Assembly (NCBI GenBank): GCA_946566685.1
Contig: CAMNXA010000008.1
Location: 45,290-109,289, forward strand
Length of the DNA stretch: 64,000 nucleotides
Source: an uncultured Lachnospiraceae bacterium
Lineage (GTDB): Bacteria; Bacillota; Clostridia; Lachnospirales; Lachnospiraceae
Reading direction: 5' to 3'
Below the pieces are notes generated by a model. The model was not told where the DNA came from. It worked only from the letters and a program-made list of their open reading frames with translations, and did no database searches. Positions within the stretch are counted from its first letter, which is position 1. Each line of letters opens with the position of its first letter. This document shows positions 18,116 to 26,806 of the stretch, in pieces. Position numbers and translations under genes: made by a program.

Positions 18116-19195
18116 ATGAAAAAGAGAAAATGGAGAAGAACAGGGCAGGTGATGCTGACAGCACTTGTGTGTGCGGCGATCCTTACTGCCTGCGGCGGTT
18201 CCGGCAACCTGAGTTATTCAGGGGGCGCTGCCAAGAGCGCGGAATCCTATGCAGCCGTAGACACGGCAGCGCCGGCGGCTGCGTATGAGTATGCGGAAGA
18301 ATATGACGGCGGCGCAGGCATGACCTATGATATGGCCTATCAGGAGGAAGGCATTCAGAATGAGAACGCGGTGGAAGTGACCGAAGCGGCCACACAGCGC
18401 AAGCTGATCAAGACCGTGGATATCAATACCGAGACGGAGCAGTTCGATATCCTGGTGCCTGCCCTGCAGGCGCAGGTGGAACAGCTGGGCGGTTACATAG
18501 AAGAGATATCCATTTATAATAACAGTAGTTATAGTTATGAGGGCAGGTCGGAGGATCTTCGGGGCGCCAGCATGACGGCCCGCGTTCCCCAGGAAAAACT
18601 GGACAGCTTTTTAGCCCAGGTGGGAGAGCAGTCCAATGTGATAAGCCAGTCTGAGCGGGTGGAGGATGTAACCTTACAGTATGTGGATTTGGACAGCCAC
18701 AAGCGGGTGCTGGTCTCGGAACAGGAAAGGCTGATTGAGTTACTGGAGCAGGCACAGACAGTGGAAGACCTTATCACCATTGAGAGCCGGCTTGGGGAAG
18801 TGCGTTATCAGATCGAGAGCATGGAGTCCCAGCTGCGCACTTATGACAATAAGATAGATTACAGTACAGTTTATCTGGGAATCCGCGAAGTGAAGAAATA
18901 TACGCCGCCTCAGGATATCAGCGTCTGGCAGGAGATCGGGAATGGCTTTATTAACAGCCTGGAAAATATCGGGCATGGCATCCGTAATTTCTGCATCGGA
19001 TTTTTGATCAACACGCCCTATCTTGTATTGTGGGCAGTCATTATCATTGTGGCAGTAGTGATCATTCGCCAGATACGTCATATGATCCGGAACAGGAGAG
19101 ACAAATCCGAAGAAACGGGACAGAATGAAAGGAAAGGCGCAAAGCATTTTAGCAGAAAGAAAGATAAAGAACAGGAAGAAAAAGATGGAGAATAA
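18116..19195 (+). CDS. DUF4349 lipoprotein
   Basis: The 359-residue precursor has a basic N-terminus, a hydrophobic core and a lipobox ILTAC at about residues 22-26, so it should be lipid-anchored outside the membrane. An Ala/Tyr-rich stretch leads to the DUF4349 domain (about 95-270: RKLIKTVDINTETEQFD, TARVPQEKLDSF, LQYVDLDSHKRVL). This includes a long coiled-coil (LIELLEQAQTVEDLITIESR). A membrane segment (about 300-320) and a basic Lys/Glu-rich cytoplasmic tail follow. Function of DUF4349 proteins is unknown, and an envelope role is likely. The end overlaps the start of era by 11 bases. Confidence 0.88.
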   Translation: MKKRKWRRTGQVMLTALVCAAILTACGGSGNLSYSGGAAKSAESYAAVDTAAPAAAYEYAEEYDGGAGMTYDMAYQEEGIQNENAVEVTEAATQRKLIKTVDINTETEQFDILVPALQAQVEQLGGYIEEISIYNNSSYSYEGRSEDLRGASMTARVPQEKLDSFLAQVGEQSNVISQSERVEDVTLQYVDLDSHKRVLVSEQERLIELLEQAQTVEDLITIESRLGEVRYQIESMESQLRTYDNKIDYSTVYLGIREVKKYTPPQDISVWQEIGNGFINSLENIGHGIRNFCIGFLINTPYLVLWAVIIIVAVVIIRQIRHMIRNRRDKSEETGQNERKGAKHFSRKKDKEQEEKDGE

Positions 19196-20090
19196 ACAAT
19201 TCAAATCCGGTTTTGCGACACTGATCGGCAGACCTAATGTTGGTAAGTCCACCCTGATGAATACCCTGATCGGGCAGAAGATTGCCATCACCAGCAACAA
19301 GCCGCAGACTACCAGAAACCGCATTCAAACAGTGTATACTTCCGAGGAAGGACAGATTGTGTTCCTGGATACGCCGGGGATTCATAAGGCGAAGAACAAG
19401 CTGGGAGACTATATGGTGAATGTGGCCCAGAGGACGCTTTCGGAGGTGGATGTGATCCTGTGGCTGGTGGAACCCAGCGACTATATCGGGGCAGGGGAGC
19501 GGCATATCATTGAACAGTTAAAGAAGACGAATACGCCGGTCATCCTGGTCATCAATAAGATTGATACGGTGAAAAAGGAACTGATATTGACTTATATCGA
19601 TGCCTACCGCAAAGAACTGGATTTCGCGGAGATTGTGCCGGTATCGGCTTTAAAGAAAGACGGCATGGAGGTGCTGCTTAAGTGCATCATGAAATATCTG
19701 CCTTACGGGGAGCCTTTCTACGATGAGGATACGGTGACCGATCAGCCCATGCGTCAGATTGTGGCGGAACTGATCCGGGAGAAGGCGCTTAAGTGTCTGG
19801 AAGAGGAAATCCCCCACGGCATTGCGGTCACCATCGAGCAGATGAAATACAGGAAGCGGATTGTGGATATCGAGGCCACCATTGTCTGTGAGCGGGATTC
19901 CCATAAGGGTATCATCATCGGCAAACAGGGCAGCATGCTCAAAAAGATTGGATCCATGGCGCGCCCGGACATCGAGGAACTGGTGGAGCGACAGGTCAAT
20001 CTGAAACTCTGGGTGAAAGTCAAGAAAGACTGGCGGGACAGCGATTTCCTGCTGAAGAATTTCGGCTATGATCCAAAAGTAACAGAATAG
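19185..20090 (+). CDS. era: GTPase Era
   Basis: Era is a GTPase with an RNA-binding KH domain that assists 30S subunit maturation. The P-loop is GRPNVGKST (about residues 15-23). The G3 motif is LDTPGIH, G4 is NKID, and G5 is SAL. The KH domain contains IIIGKQGSMLKKIG near residue 245. The start is placed at ATG 19185, which has AGGAAG six bases upstream and gives a normal 301-residue protein. A longer in-frame start at 19125 would add a basic, non-conserved extension inside the DUF4349 gene. The gene order era, yqzL-like, recO is as in other Firmicutes. Confidence 0.96.
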   Translation: MENKQFKSGFATLIGRPNVGKSTLMNTLIGQKIAITSNKPQTTRNRIQTVYTSEEGQIVFLDTPGIHKAKNKLGDYMVNVAQRTLSEVDVILWLVEPSDYIGAGERHIIEQLKKTNTPVILVINKIDTVKKELILTYIDAYRKELDFAEIVPVSALKKDGMEVLLKCIMKYLPYGEPFYDEDTVTDQPMRQIVAELIREKALKCLEEEIPHGIAVTIEQMKYRKRIVDIEATIVCERDSHKGIIIGKQGSMLKKIGSMARPDIEELVERQVNLKLWVKVKKDWRDSDFLLKNFGYDPKVTE

Positions 20091-20151
20091 AAAAGGGCAA
20101 ATCTGCGAACCCTAATCTGGGAAAGGGAATGAAAGGATCAGGGGGCGTAAG

Positions 20152-20316
20152 ATGAAGCAGATAAATTACTGGGAGCAGTTTATGGCCACGGGCAAGATTG
20201 ATGATTTCCTGGCCTATAAAAACGCGGCAAGGGACGAAGAACAGGACAAGGAGGAAGCAGAGGAACATTCTCATGCAGGAGATCACAGAGATTACGGGAA
20301 TGATTATAAAGGCTGA
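20152..20316 (+). CDS. YqzL-like small protein (54 aa)
   Basis: This short gene between era and recO has AGGGGG upstream of ATG 20152 and a TGA at 20314-20316. The product begins MKQINYWEQFMATGKIDDFL and continues AYKNAARDEEQD before an acidic, His-containing tail. The W-x2-F-x2-TG-x4-[YF]L-x-YK pattern is that of YqzL, the small protein encoded at this same place in Bacillus. Its role is unknown. It overlaps recO by 44 bases. Confidence 0.8.
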   Translation: MKQINYWEQFMATGKIDDFLAYKNAARDEEQDKEEAEEHSHAGDHRDYGNDYKG

Positions 20317-20920
20317 ACCGGTTAACGATTATGATAGAAGAGTAGTCCTTTTGACGAGGGAGAGGGGGAAGATAGCGGCATTTGCCAGAGGTGCCAGAAA
20401 GCCTAACAGCAGACTTTTAGCGGCAACCAACCCTTTCTCTTTCGGCGTATTTAAGATATATGTGGGCAGGACATCCTACAACATTGCGGATGCCTCGATT
20501 AGCAATTATTTTGAGGGACTGCGGGAAGATTATGAGAGCGCTTATTACGGCATGTATTTCCTGGAGGTCATGGATTACTATACGAGGGAGAATAACGATG
20601 AGAAAGAGATGCTGAAGCTCCTTTATCAATCCCTCCGTGCATTGATGCATGAAGGACTGCCCAATGTGCTTGTGCGGTACATATTTGAGATGAAAGCCAT
20701 GGTGATCAATGGGGAATTTCCCGGAATGCCGGCGGAGGGCGAATGGGAAGAATCCACATGTTACGCGGTCTCTTACATCATGTCTTCCGGGATTGAGAAG
20801 CTGTATACCTTTACGGTGACCCCCCCGGTTTTGGAGGAATTGAAACGGATCGGGGATGCGTACAGGAAGCGTTTCGTGGACCGGTCGTTTAAAAGTCTTG
20901 AAATTGTGGATAATCTTTAA
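20273..20920 (+). CDS. recO: DNA repair protein RecO
   Basis: The protein is 215 residues, of which the first 80 form the OB fold (ITGMIIKAEPVNDYDRRVVLLTRERGK). The middle is helical (YYGMYFLEVMDYYTRENN). RecO loads RecA onto SSB-coated DNA together with RecR. The usual Cys zinc knuckle of RecO (CxxC near residue 150-175) is not visible. Short clostridial RecO proteins often lack it. The start at 20273 has AGGA eight bases upstream and matches the family start. Upstream in-frame starts lie inside the yqzL-like gene. Confidence 0.88.
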   Translation: MQEITEITGMIIKAEPVNDYDRRVVLLTRERGKIAAFARGARKPNSRLLAATNPFSFGVFKIYVGRTSYNIADASISNYFEGLREDYESAYYGMYFLEVMDYYTRENNDEKEMLKLLYQSLRALMHEGLPNVLVRYIFEMKAMVINGEFPGMPAEGEWEESTCYAVSYIMSSGIEKLYTFTVTPPVLEELKRIGDAYRKRFVDRSFKSLEIVDNL

Positions 20921-20971
20921 TATAATGTAAGGCAGTATGTGAAGAAGAGGATCAGTCAGAGAGGAAATGAT

Positions 20972-21607
20972 ATGAAAAAAGCAAGAGGTGTGATGCTCTT
21001 AGCGATGGCAGTCCTGGTTCTTGCCGGCTGCGGCAGCCAGGAAAAGGGAGCTGGGGTGAGTTCCCTGTCTTTTGGAAAAGAAGGGGAAGTCAGCCACCAG
21101 ATCGTGGGGAGTTTTGAGCAGGACTATTATGATCTGGAGGGATTAAAGAGCCTTGCCGAAGAGCGGGTGGAAGAGTATTGCGCAGAGCATGATCCGGAGT
21201 CCGTTTATTTAGAATCGGTGAAGGAAAAGGGCGGAGAGGTTTCCATTCTGTTTCATTATGCTACGGCAGAGGACTACAGTGCGTTTAATTACAGGCAGTT
21301 GTTCGTGGGAACCGTAGAGGAAGCCAGAAAAGAGGGATATGATCTTGACAGCGTTGCGTTCATCTCTCCAGAAAAGGAACCGATAGAACTGGGATTTACG
21401 GAGGATGCGGACGCAAAGAAGATTTTGGTTATAGAGACCAAATCGGGGGAAGAACTTCTGGTGAATCTGGAAGGTAAGATACTTTACATCAACCAGAGTG
21501 CAGACAGCGGGCAGGAGGTATCCTTTGCCGGTAAGAAGAGTGTGCTGATCCGTGATCAGGCGCCGGAGGAGAAGGCGTCCGCACTCACGTACATTGTTTA
21601 TCAATAG
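20972..21607 (+). CDS. Putative lipoprotein, unknown function
   Basis: The 211-residue precursor begins MKKARGVMLLAMAVLVLAGC, a complete lipoprotein signal with lipobox LAGC. The mature part is acidic and has no recognised domain. It contains an alternating alpha/beta pattern (DLEGLKSLAEERVEEYC, FHYATAEDYSAF, KKILVIETKSGEELLVNL) and ends with ALTYIVYQ. It is probably exposed on the cell surface. ATG 20972 is preceded by GAGAGG. It lies 51 bases after recO and may be cotranscribed. Confidence 0.75.
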   Translation: MKKARGVMLLAMAVLVLAGCGSQEKGAGVSSLSFGKEGEVSHQIVGSFEQDYYDLEGLKSLAEERVEEYCAEHDPESVYLESVKEKGGEVSILFHYATAEDYSAFNYRQLFVGTVEEARKEGYDLDSVAFISPEKEPIELGFTEDADAKKILVIETKSGEELLVNLEGKILYINQSADSGQEVSFAGKKSVLIRDQAPEEKASALTYIVYQ

Positions 21608-21647
21608 TGTGAGAAGCGGCATTCTCTGTATGAGTCGTTTATGTTGG

Positions 21648-21653
21648 TATGAT
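21648..21653 (+). promoter_or_regulatory. Extended -10 promoter element before glyQS
   Basis: TGG immediately before TATGAT (21648-21653) gives an extended -10 box. The -35 region is weak. The gap to the upstream gene is only 71 bases, too short for a T-box leader. Confidence 0.4.
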
Positions 21654-21678
21654 ATTATAGAAATGAGGAGGAACAGTT

Positions 21679-23067
21679 ATGGAAAAGACAATGGAGAAAA
21701 TCGTAGCTTTATCTAAGGCCAGAGGATTTGTTTATCCCGGTTCTGAGATTTACGGGGGCCTGGCCAATACCTGGGATTTCGGTAATCTGGGTGTGGAACT
21801 GAAGAATAATATCAAGAAGGCGTGGTGGCAGAAATTTGTCATGGAGAGCCCCTACAATGTGGGTGTTGACTGTGCGATTTTGATGAATCCGCAGACCTGG
21901 GTGGCTTCCGGGCATCTTGGCAGCTTCTCCGACCCGCTCATGGACTGCCGGGAATGTCATGAGAGATTCCGTGCGGATAAGATTATCGAGGACTTTGTGG
22001 CGGAACAGGGCATGACGCTGGACAGTTCCGTGGATGGCTGGAGCCAGCAGCAGATGAAGGATTTTATCGAAGAACATAAGATTCCCTGCCCTACCTGCGG
22101 CAAACATAACTTTACGGATATCAGACAGTTTAACCTGATGTTCAAGACGTTCCAGGGCGTCACAGAGGATGCGAAGAACACGGTGTATCTGCGTCCGGAG
22201 ACGGCACAGGGTATTTTTGTGAATTTTAAGAATGTACAGAGAACTTCCCGCAAGAAGATTCCTTTCGGCATTTGTCAGGTGGGTAAGTCTTTCAGAAATG
22301 AGATCACTCCCGGGAACTTTATTTTCCGTGTGCGTGAGTTCGAGCAGATGGAGATGGAGTTTTTCTGTGAACCGGATACGGATCTGGAGTGGTTCGCATA
22401 CTGGAAACAATACTGTATTGATTTCCTGAAGAGTCTGGGCATGAAGGAAGAAGAGATGCGGGTGCGTGACCATGACCCGGAGGAACTTTCCTTCTACTCC
22501 AAGGCTACCACGGATATCGAGTTTTTATTCCCCTTTGGCTGGGGTGAACTGTGGGGCATTGCGGACAGGACCAACTATGACCTGACACAGCATCAGACGG
22601 TGTCCGGCGAGGATATGTCCTACTTTGACGATACCAAGAATGAGAAATATATTCCCTATGTCATCGAGCCTTCCCTGGGTGTGGAGAGACTGTTCCTGGC
22701 GGTGCTCTGCGGCGCCTATGATGAGGAGGAGATTGGCGAGGGGGATGTGCGTACCGTACTGCATTTCCATCCGGCTTTGGCGCCTGTGAAGATTGGTGTC
22801 CTGCCTCTTTCCAAGAAGTTAAATGAGGGTGCGGAGAAGATTTTTGCCCAGTTGTCCAAGAAGTATAACTGCGAATTTGACGACAGGGGCAATATCGGTA
22901 AGAGATACCGCAGACAGGACGAGATCGGTACGCCTTTCTGCGTTACATACGATTTCGATTCCGAGACGGACAACTGCGTGACAGTCAGATTCCGTGACTC
23001 CATGGAGCAGGAGAGAGTGGCGATTGCAGAGTTGGAAGCCTATTTTGCGGATAAATTTACATTCTAG
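21679..23067 (+). CDS. glyQS: Glycyl-tRNA synthetase, single-chain type
   Basis: This is a 462-residue class II synthetase of the homodimeric alpha2 type, as in many clostridia, not the GlyQ/GlyS heterotetramer. Class II motif 2 is seen in [19 protein letters not shown] and motif 3 in [19 protein letters not shown] Cys pair (CRECH, CPTCGKH) in the N-terminal insert may bind zinc. The C-terminal anticodon-binding domain begins near [14 protein letters not shown]. It charges tRNA-Gly for translation. The start is supported by GAGGAGG. The alaS gene follows, separated by a hairpin repeat element. Confidence 0.96.
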   Translation: MEKTMEKIVALSKARGFVYPGSEIYGGLANTWDFGNLGVELKNNIKKAWWQKFVMESPYNVGVDCAILMNPQTWVASGHLGSFSDPLMDCRECHERFRADKIIEDFVAEQGMTLDSSVDGWSQQQMKDFIEEHKIPCPTCGKHNFTDIRQFNLMFKTFQGVTEDAKNTVYLRPETAQGIFVNFKNVQRTSRKKIPFGICQVGKSFRNEITPGNFIFRVREFEQMEMEFFCEPDTDLEWFAYWKQYCIDFLKSLGMKEEEMRVRDHDPEELSFYSKATTDIEFLFPFGWGELWGIADRTNYDLTQHQTVSGEDMSYFDDTKNEKYIPYVIEPSLGVERLFLAVLCGAYDEEEIGEGDVRTVLHFHPALAPVKIGVLPLSKKLNEGAEKIFAQLSKKYNCEFDDRGNIGKRYRRQDEIGTPFCVTYDFDSETDNCVTVRFRDSMEQERVAIAELEAYFADKFTF

Positions 23068-23113
23068 ATGTCTTGTTCGGAAAGAGGATAGATTATTTTA
23101 TACAACCTTCGCG

Positions 23114-23167
23114 TATCCGAGGCCGCGAAGCGGATCTCGCAAAGTTATTTGCGAAGCAAATTACTTT
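23114..23167 (-). repeat. Two-hairpin intergenic repeat, copy A
   Basis: This is the inverted copy of the element also found at 44757-44802 and, more diverged, at 39031-39104. Hairpin 2 is CGAG/CTCG closing CCGC-GAA-GCGG (23118-23139). Hairpin 1 is ATTTGC-GAA-GCAAAT (23147-23161). It differs from copy C by about three positions over the 46-base core. It lies between glyQS and alaS. Confidence 0.85.
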
Positions 23168-23193
23168 TATGATAGAAAGGATCGAGGACTACG

Positions 23194-25833
23194 ATGAAAC
23201 CCTATGGTGTAAATGAACTGCGCAGGATGTTCCTGGAATTTTTTGAGAGCAAGGAACACCTGAAGATGAAGAGTTTTTCCCTGGTGCCCCACAACGACAA
23301 CAGCCTGCTGTTGATCAATTCCGGTATGGCGCCTTTAAAGCCTTATTTTACAGGGCAGGAGATTCCGCCGAGAAGACGGGTGACCACCTGCCAGAAGTGT
23401 ATCCGGACAGGAGATCTGGAGAATGTGGGTAAGACCGCAAGGCACGGTACTTTTTTTGAAATGCTGGGAAATTTTTCCTTTGGGGATTATTTTAAGAAAG
23501 AGGCCATCGCCTGGAGCTGGGAGTTCTTGACAGAAGTGGTGGGACTCGATGCGGACAGACTCTATCCTTCCATCTATGAGAACGATGAGGAAGCGTTTGA
23601 AATCTGGAATAAAGATATCGGTATCGCACCGGAGCGGATTTTCCGGTTTGGTAAGGAAGATAATTTCTGGGAGCATGGTTCCGGTCCCTGCGGCCCCTGC
23701 TCGGAGATCTATTATGACCGGGGCGAGAAGTACGGCTGCGGCAAGCCGGGCTGTACGGTAGGCTGCGACTGCGACCGCTATATGGAGATCTGGAACAATG
23801 TATTTACCCAGTTCGACAATGACGGCAAAGGAAATTACACGGAATTACAACAAAAAAATATCGATACCGGCATGGGACTGGAGAGGCTTGCTTCTGCGGT
23901 GCAGGATGTGGACTCCATCTTCGATGTGGATACGGTTCTGGCGCTGCGCACAAAGGTGTGCGAGATTGCCGGTGTGGAATATAAGAAGGATTATGAGACG
24001 GACGTTTCCATCCGTATCATTACGGATCATATCCGTTCAGCCACTTTTATGATCTCTGACGGCATCATGCCTTCCAATGAGGGCAGAGGTTATGTGCTGC
24101 GCCGTATTATCCGCCGGGCAGCGCGTCAGGGAAGAAAACTGGGCGTGCAGAGGATGTTTCTGGCGGAACTTTCAGGGACTGTGATCGAGGGGTCCAGGGA
24201 CGGGTATCCGGAACTGGAGGAAAAGAAGGAATTTATCTTTAATACCCTGACACAGGAAGAGGAGAAGTTTAATAAGACCATTGACCAGGGACTTACCATC
24301 TTAAATGAGATGGAGGAACAGACAGCCAAAGCGGGCAGGAAAGAACTTGCCGGCGCGGACGCGTTCAAACTCTATGATACTTATGGGTTCCCGCTGGATC
24401 TGACCAGGGAGATTCTGGAGGAAAAGGGCCTGACAGTGGATGAGGAAGGCTTTAAAGCCTGTATGCAGGAGCAGAAAGATAAGGCCAGAAAAGCCCGGAA
24501 AGTGACCAACTATATGGGCGCGGATGTGACTGTATACGAATCCATCGATCCGGCCATCACCACAGAGTTTGTGGGATATGACAATCTGACCTGTGAATCC
24601 GAGGTGACGGTGCTTACCACGGAGACGGAGCTTGTGGATGCCCTGACAGATGGACAGGTGGGCACGATCATTGCCAAACAGACACCTTTCTATGCCACCA
24701 TGGGCGGTCAGGAAGGTGATATCGGTGTGATCACCACCGCGGACGGCGAGTTTCAGGTGGAGAGCACGATCAAACTCCTGGGCGGCAAGGTAGGACATAT
24801 CGGTAAGGTTACCCGCGGCATGATCAAGAAGGGCGACCGGATCACACTGTCTGTGGATACCACAAGACGGACAAGCACCTGTAAGAACCACAGTGCCACC
24901 CATCTGTTGCAGAAGGCTCTGCGGGAAGTGCTGGGTGCGCATGTGGAGCAGGCTGGTTCCTATCAGGACGGGGAGCGGACTCGTTTTGACTTCTCCCATC
25001 CAACGGCGATGACAGCGGATGAGATCCGCAAAGTGGAGCAGATTGTCAGTGAGAAGATAGAAGAGAACCTGGCGGTGGAGACCAAGATCATGTCCATCGA
25101 GGAAGCCAAGAAATCTGGCGCGATGGCATTGTTTGGCGAGAAATACGGCGATACGGTGCGGGTGGTGCAGATGGGAGACTTTTCCAGTGAACTGTGCGGT
25201 GGTACCCATGTGAAGAATACAGGAAGTATCGGTTCCTTTAAAATACTGTCTGAGTCCGGTGTGGCAGCCGGTGTGCGCCGAATCGAGGCGGTGACCGGTG
25301 GTAACGTGACGGCTTATTATCAGAATCTGGAAGAGCAGTTACATGAAGCGGCAAAAACCTTAAAGACCAATCCGGCGAATCTGGTGGAGCGCTGTGAACA
25401 CCTGATGGCGGAGATGAAAGCCCTGCAGAGCGAGAATGAGGCCTTGAAGAGTAAGGCGGCCAAGGATGCCCTGGGTGATGTGATGGATCAGGTACAGGAA
25501 GTGAAAGGTGTTAAACTGTTAGCTTCCAAAGTGGCCGGTGTGGATATGAACGGCCTGCGCGAACTGGGCGACCAGTTAAAGGAAAAGCTGGGGGATGGCG
25601 TGGTAGTGCTGATCTCCGAGAAAGAGGGCAAGGTGAACCTGATCGCCATGGCCACGGAGGGCGCGATGGCGAAAGGCGCCCATGCGGGTAATCTGATTAA
25701 GGGAATCGCGGCGCTTGTGGGCGGCGGCGGCGGTGGACGCCCCAATATGGCCCAGGCAGGCGGCAAGAATCCTGCCGGCATTGAGGATGCAATTGTGGCG
25801 TGCGCGAAGGTGCTTGCGGAACAGGTGCAGTAG
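23194..25833 (+). CDS. alaS: Alanyl-tRNA synthetase
   Basis: The full-length 879-residue AlaRS contains the catalytic domain (HNDNSLLLINSGMAPLKPYF, RVTTCQKCIRTGD), the helical tRNA-binding part and the editing domain. The zinc/editing ligands are in NHSATHLLQKALR and LCGGTHVKNTG. A coiled-coil and C-Ala domain end in a Gly-rich stretch (GGGGGGRPNMAQAGG). It charges tRNA-Ala and hydrolyses mischarged Ser/Gly-tRNA-Ala. No T-box leader is visible in the 126-base gap to glyQS, which instead holds repeat copy A. The ribosome site is AGGATCGAGG. Confidence 0.97.
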   Translation: MKPYGVNELRRMFLEFFESKEHLKMKSFSLVPHNDNSLLLINSGMAPLKPYFTGQEIPPRRRVTTCQKCIRTGDLENVGKTARHGTFFEMLGNFSFGDYFKKEAIAWSWEFLTEVVGLDADRLYPSIYENDEEAFEIWNKDIGIAPERIFRFGKEDNFWEHGSGPCGPCSEIYYDRGEKYGCGKPGCTVGCDCDRYMEIWNNVFTQFDNDGKGNYTELQQKNIDTGMGLERLASAVQDVDSIFDVDTVLALRTKVCEIAGVEYKKDYETDVSIRIITDHIRSATFMISDGIMPSNEGRGYVLRRIIRRAARQGRKLGVQRMFLAELSGTVIEGSRDGYPELEEKKEFIFNTLTQEEEKFNKTIDQGLTILNEMEEQTAKAGRKELAGADAFKLYDTYGFPLDLTREILEEKGLTVDEEGFKACMQEQKDKARKARKVTNYMGADVTVYESIDPAITTEFVGYDNLTCESEVTVLTTETELVDALTDGQVGTIIAKQTPFYATMGGQEGDIGVITTADGEFQVESTIKLLGGKVGHIGKVTRGMIKKGDRITLSVDTTRRTSTCKNHSATHLLQKALREVLGAHVEQAGSYQDGERTRFDFSHPTAMTADEIRKVEQIVSEKIEENLAVETKIMSIEEAKKSGAMALFGEKYGDTVRVVQMGDFSSELCGGTHVKNTGSIGSFKILSESGVAAGVRRIEAVTGGNVTAYYQNLEEQLHEAAKTLKTNPANLVERCEHLMAEMKALQSENEALKSKAAKDALGDVMDQVQEVKGVKLLASKVAGVDMNGLRELGDQLKEKLGDGVVVLISEKEGKVNLIAMATEGAMAKGAHAGNLIKGIAALVGGGGGGRPNMAQAGGKNPAGIEDAIVACAKVLAEQVQ

Positions 25834-25860
25834 GTTCAGCAGGGTTTGAGAAAATAATAG

Positions 25861-25888
25861 TTGACTGATACCCAAAATGTGGTATAAT
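25861..25888 (+). promoter_or_regulatory. Strong promoter for rpsU
   Basis: TTGACT (25861-25866), 16-base spacer, and a consensus TATAAT (25883-25888) preceded by TGG. The leader to the rpsU start is about 87 bases. Confidence 0.8.
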
Positions 25889-25981
25889 TTATATTGTGTG
25901 TGAGAACACAACGCGTTAGCGTATGAATAACCCGGTCAGTCGAGATAACTTGTGGGGACTGAAGGGAGGTCAGGTGCGGGA

Positions 25982-26158
25982 ATGTCAAACGTAATCGTAA
26001 AAGAAAACGAGACTTTGGATAGTGCATTACGTCGTTTTAAGAGAAGCTGTGCGAAAGCCGGTATTCAGCAGGAGATTCGTAAGAGAGAGCATTACGAGAA
26101 ACCCAGCGTAAGACGCAAAAAGAAATCCGAAGCGGCAAGAAAGCGTAAATACAACTAA
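25982..26158 (+). CDS. rpsU: 30S ribosomal protein S21
   Basis: The 58-residue basic protein begins [19 protein letters not shown] and ends in a Lys/Arg-rich [15 protein letters not shown] tail, which is the classic S21 pattern. It binds the 30S platform. The start at 25982 is the family start. GGGAGG lies somewhat far upstream (about 12 bases). The gene has its own promoter and terminator. Confidence 0.97.
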   Translation: MSNVIVKENETLDSALRRFKRSCAKAGIQQEIRKREHYEKPSVRRKKKSEAARKRKYN

Positions 26159-26167
26159 CAAATGGAA

Positions 26168-26202
26168 AGCAGACTCAAACAAGATTTGGGTCTGTTTTTT
26201 TG
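26168..26202 (+). terminator. Terminator of rpsU
   Basis: CAGAC-T-CAAA pairs with TTTG-GGTCTG around AACAAGA-type loop bases, followed by seven T residues. Confidence 0.85.
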
Positions 26203-26336
26203 CGTGAAGCGCATACAGTCTGTTTATCAAAATATTTTCTGAAAATGCCATTGAGTAGTTCGAACATCTTCTCGGTTTTCCATACAATCTCAGATAACTG
26301 CAACACTACTTAAACATCAAAAACATTGAAAATTCC

Positions 26337-26382
26337 TTGACATATGTATTTTTATGTACTAATATAGTATATATAGATACTA
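26337..26382 (+). promoter_or_regulatory. Promoter with overlapping operator dyads
   Basis: TTGACA (26337-26342), 17-base spacer, TAATAT (26360-26365). Two dyads overlap the -10 and start point: TACTA-ATA-TAGTA (26357-26369) and TAGTAT-N6-ATACTA (26365-26382). This is a likely repressor site, of the general kind used by PadR or TetR proteins. Confidence 0.7.
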
Positions 26383-26505
26383 ATAAGAGCGATGGGAGAA
26401 CAATTTATTGGTTATGATTGGAAGATTTGTAGTTCTATCTTATTCTCTGATTTTTAGAGCAGAAATCAGCTTTGAGAATTTAAGTGGATTCAGAAAGGGG
26501 AAAAT

Positions 26506-26562
26506 ATGGGAAGATTATTGGGGTTTATTATACTTTTGGCATTAAAAAGTTTGAGGAATTAA
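26506..26562 (+). CDS. Possible 18-residue membrane peptide
   Basis: ATG 26506 follows AAAGGGG by five bases. The frame reads MGRLLGFIILLALKSLRN and then a stop, a short hydrophobic helix with basic ends. It could be a leader peptide or a small membrane protein, or a chance frame. There is no family match I can name. Confidence 0.25.
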   Translation: MGRLLGFIILLALKSLRN

Positions 26563-26590
26563 ATAAGGACTAAAAGCAAGGAGGAATACC

Positions 26591-26806
26591 ATGATAAGCA
26601 ATATCGTTTCTTATCTGGAGCAGATAAACAGATACTATTCTGTATGGCAGGAATATGCGGATGTTATTATTTCCAGACTGCGGAAAGTAGAACTGTTTGT
26701 TTCAGAAAAAATGGGGATTGACCGTATTGAACAGCTTAATGAAAACATGACGATGTTCGTAGTGCTTTTTGAGATGGCGGGAAGGAGCGATAAAACAAAT
26801 GCGTGA
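26591..26806 (+). CDS. Hypothetical protein (71 aa) before the MATE gene
   Basis: I do not recognise this small helical protein. It begins MISNIVSYLEQINRYYSVWQ and is rich in Ile, Glu and Arg, with no clear membrane segment. AAGGAGG upstream is an excellent ribosome site. Its end overlaps the start of the MATE transporter by 8 bases, so translation is probably coupled. It might be a regulator or accessory of the transporter. Confidence 0.55.
   Translation: MISNIVSYLEQINRYYSVWQEYADVIISRLRKVELFVSEKMGIDRIEQLNENMTMFVVLFEMAGRSDKTNA

Larger units (their letters stand above)
26203..26590. other. AT-rich intergenic leader of the MATE locus
   Basis: Nothing recognisable lies between 26203 and 26336. 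A promoter with overlapping dyads follows, then an A/T-rich leader of about 200 bases. The leader contains only very short open frames: an 18-codon frame at 26506 with a ribosome site, and a 43-codon frame at 26414 without a good one. Base composition drops clearly compared with both flanks. Confidence 0.5.

Noticed and set aside
21608..21678. T-box riboswitch upstream of glyQS
   Set aside because: The gap is only 71 bases and no T-box core or specifier loop can be seen. The same holds for the 126 bases before alaS, which contain the hairpin repeat instead.
23106..23167. Repeat copy A as a plain transcription terminator of glyQS
   Set aside because: A hairpin and a short T run exist, but the same element occurs at two other sites with covarying stems and in both orientations, so a repeat family explains it better.
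24301..25209. 302-codon - strand frame inside alaS
   Set aside because: Antisense shadow of alaS with no ribosome site, while alaS motifs run through the whole region.
26240..26300. tRNA-like GTTCGAAC stretch
   Set aside because: Only a short TTCGAAC match. No acceptor stem, anticodon arm or CCA-adjacent pairing fits around it.
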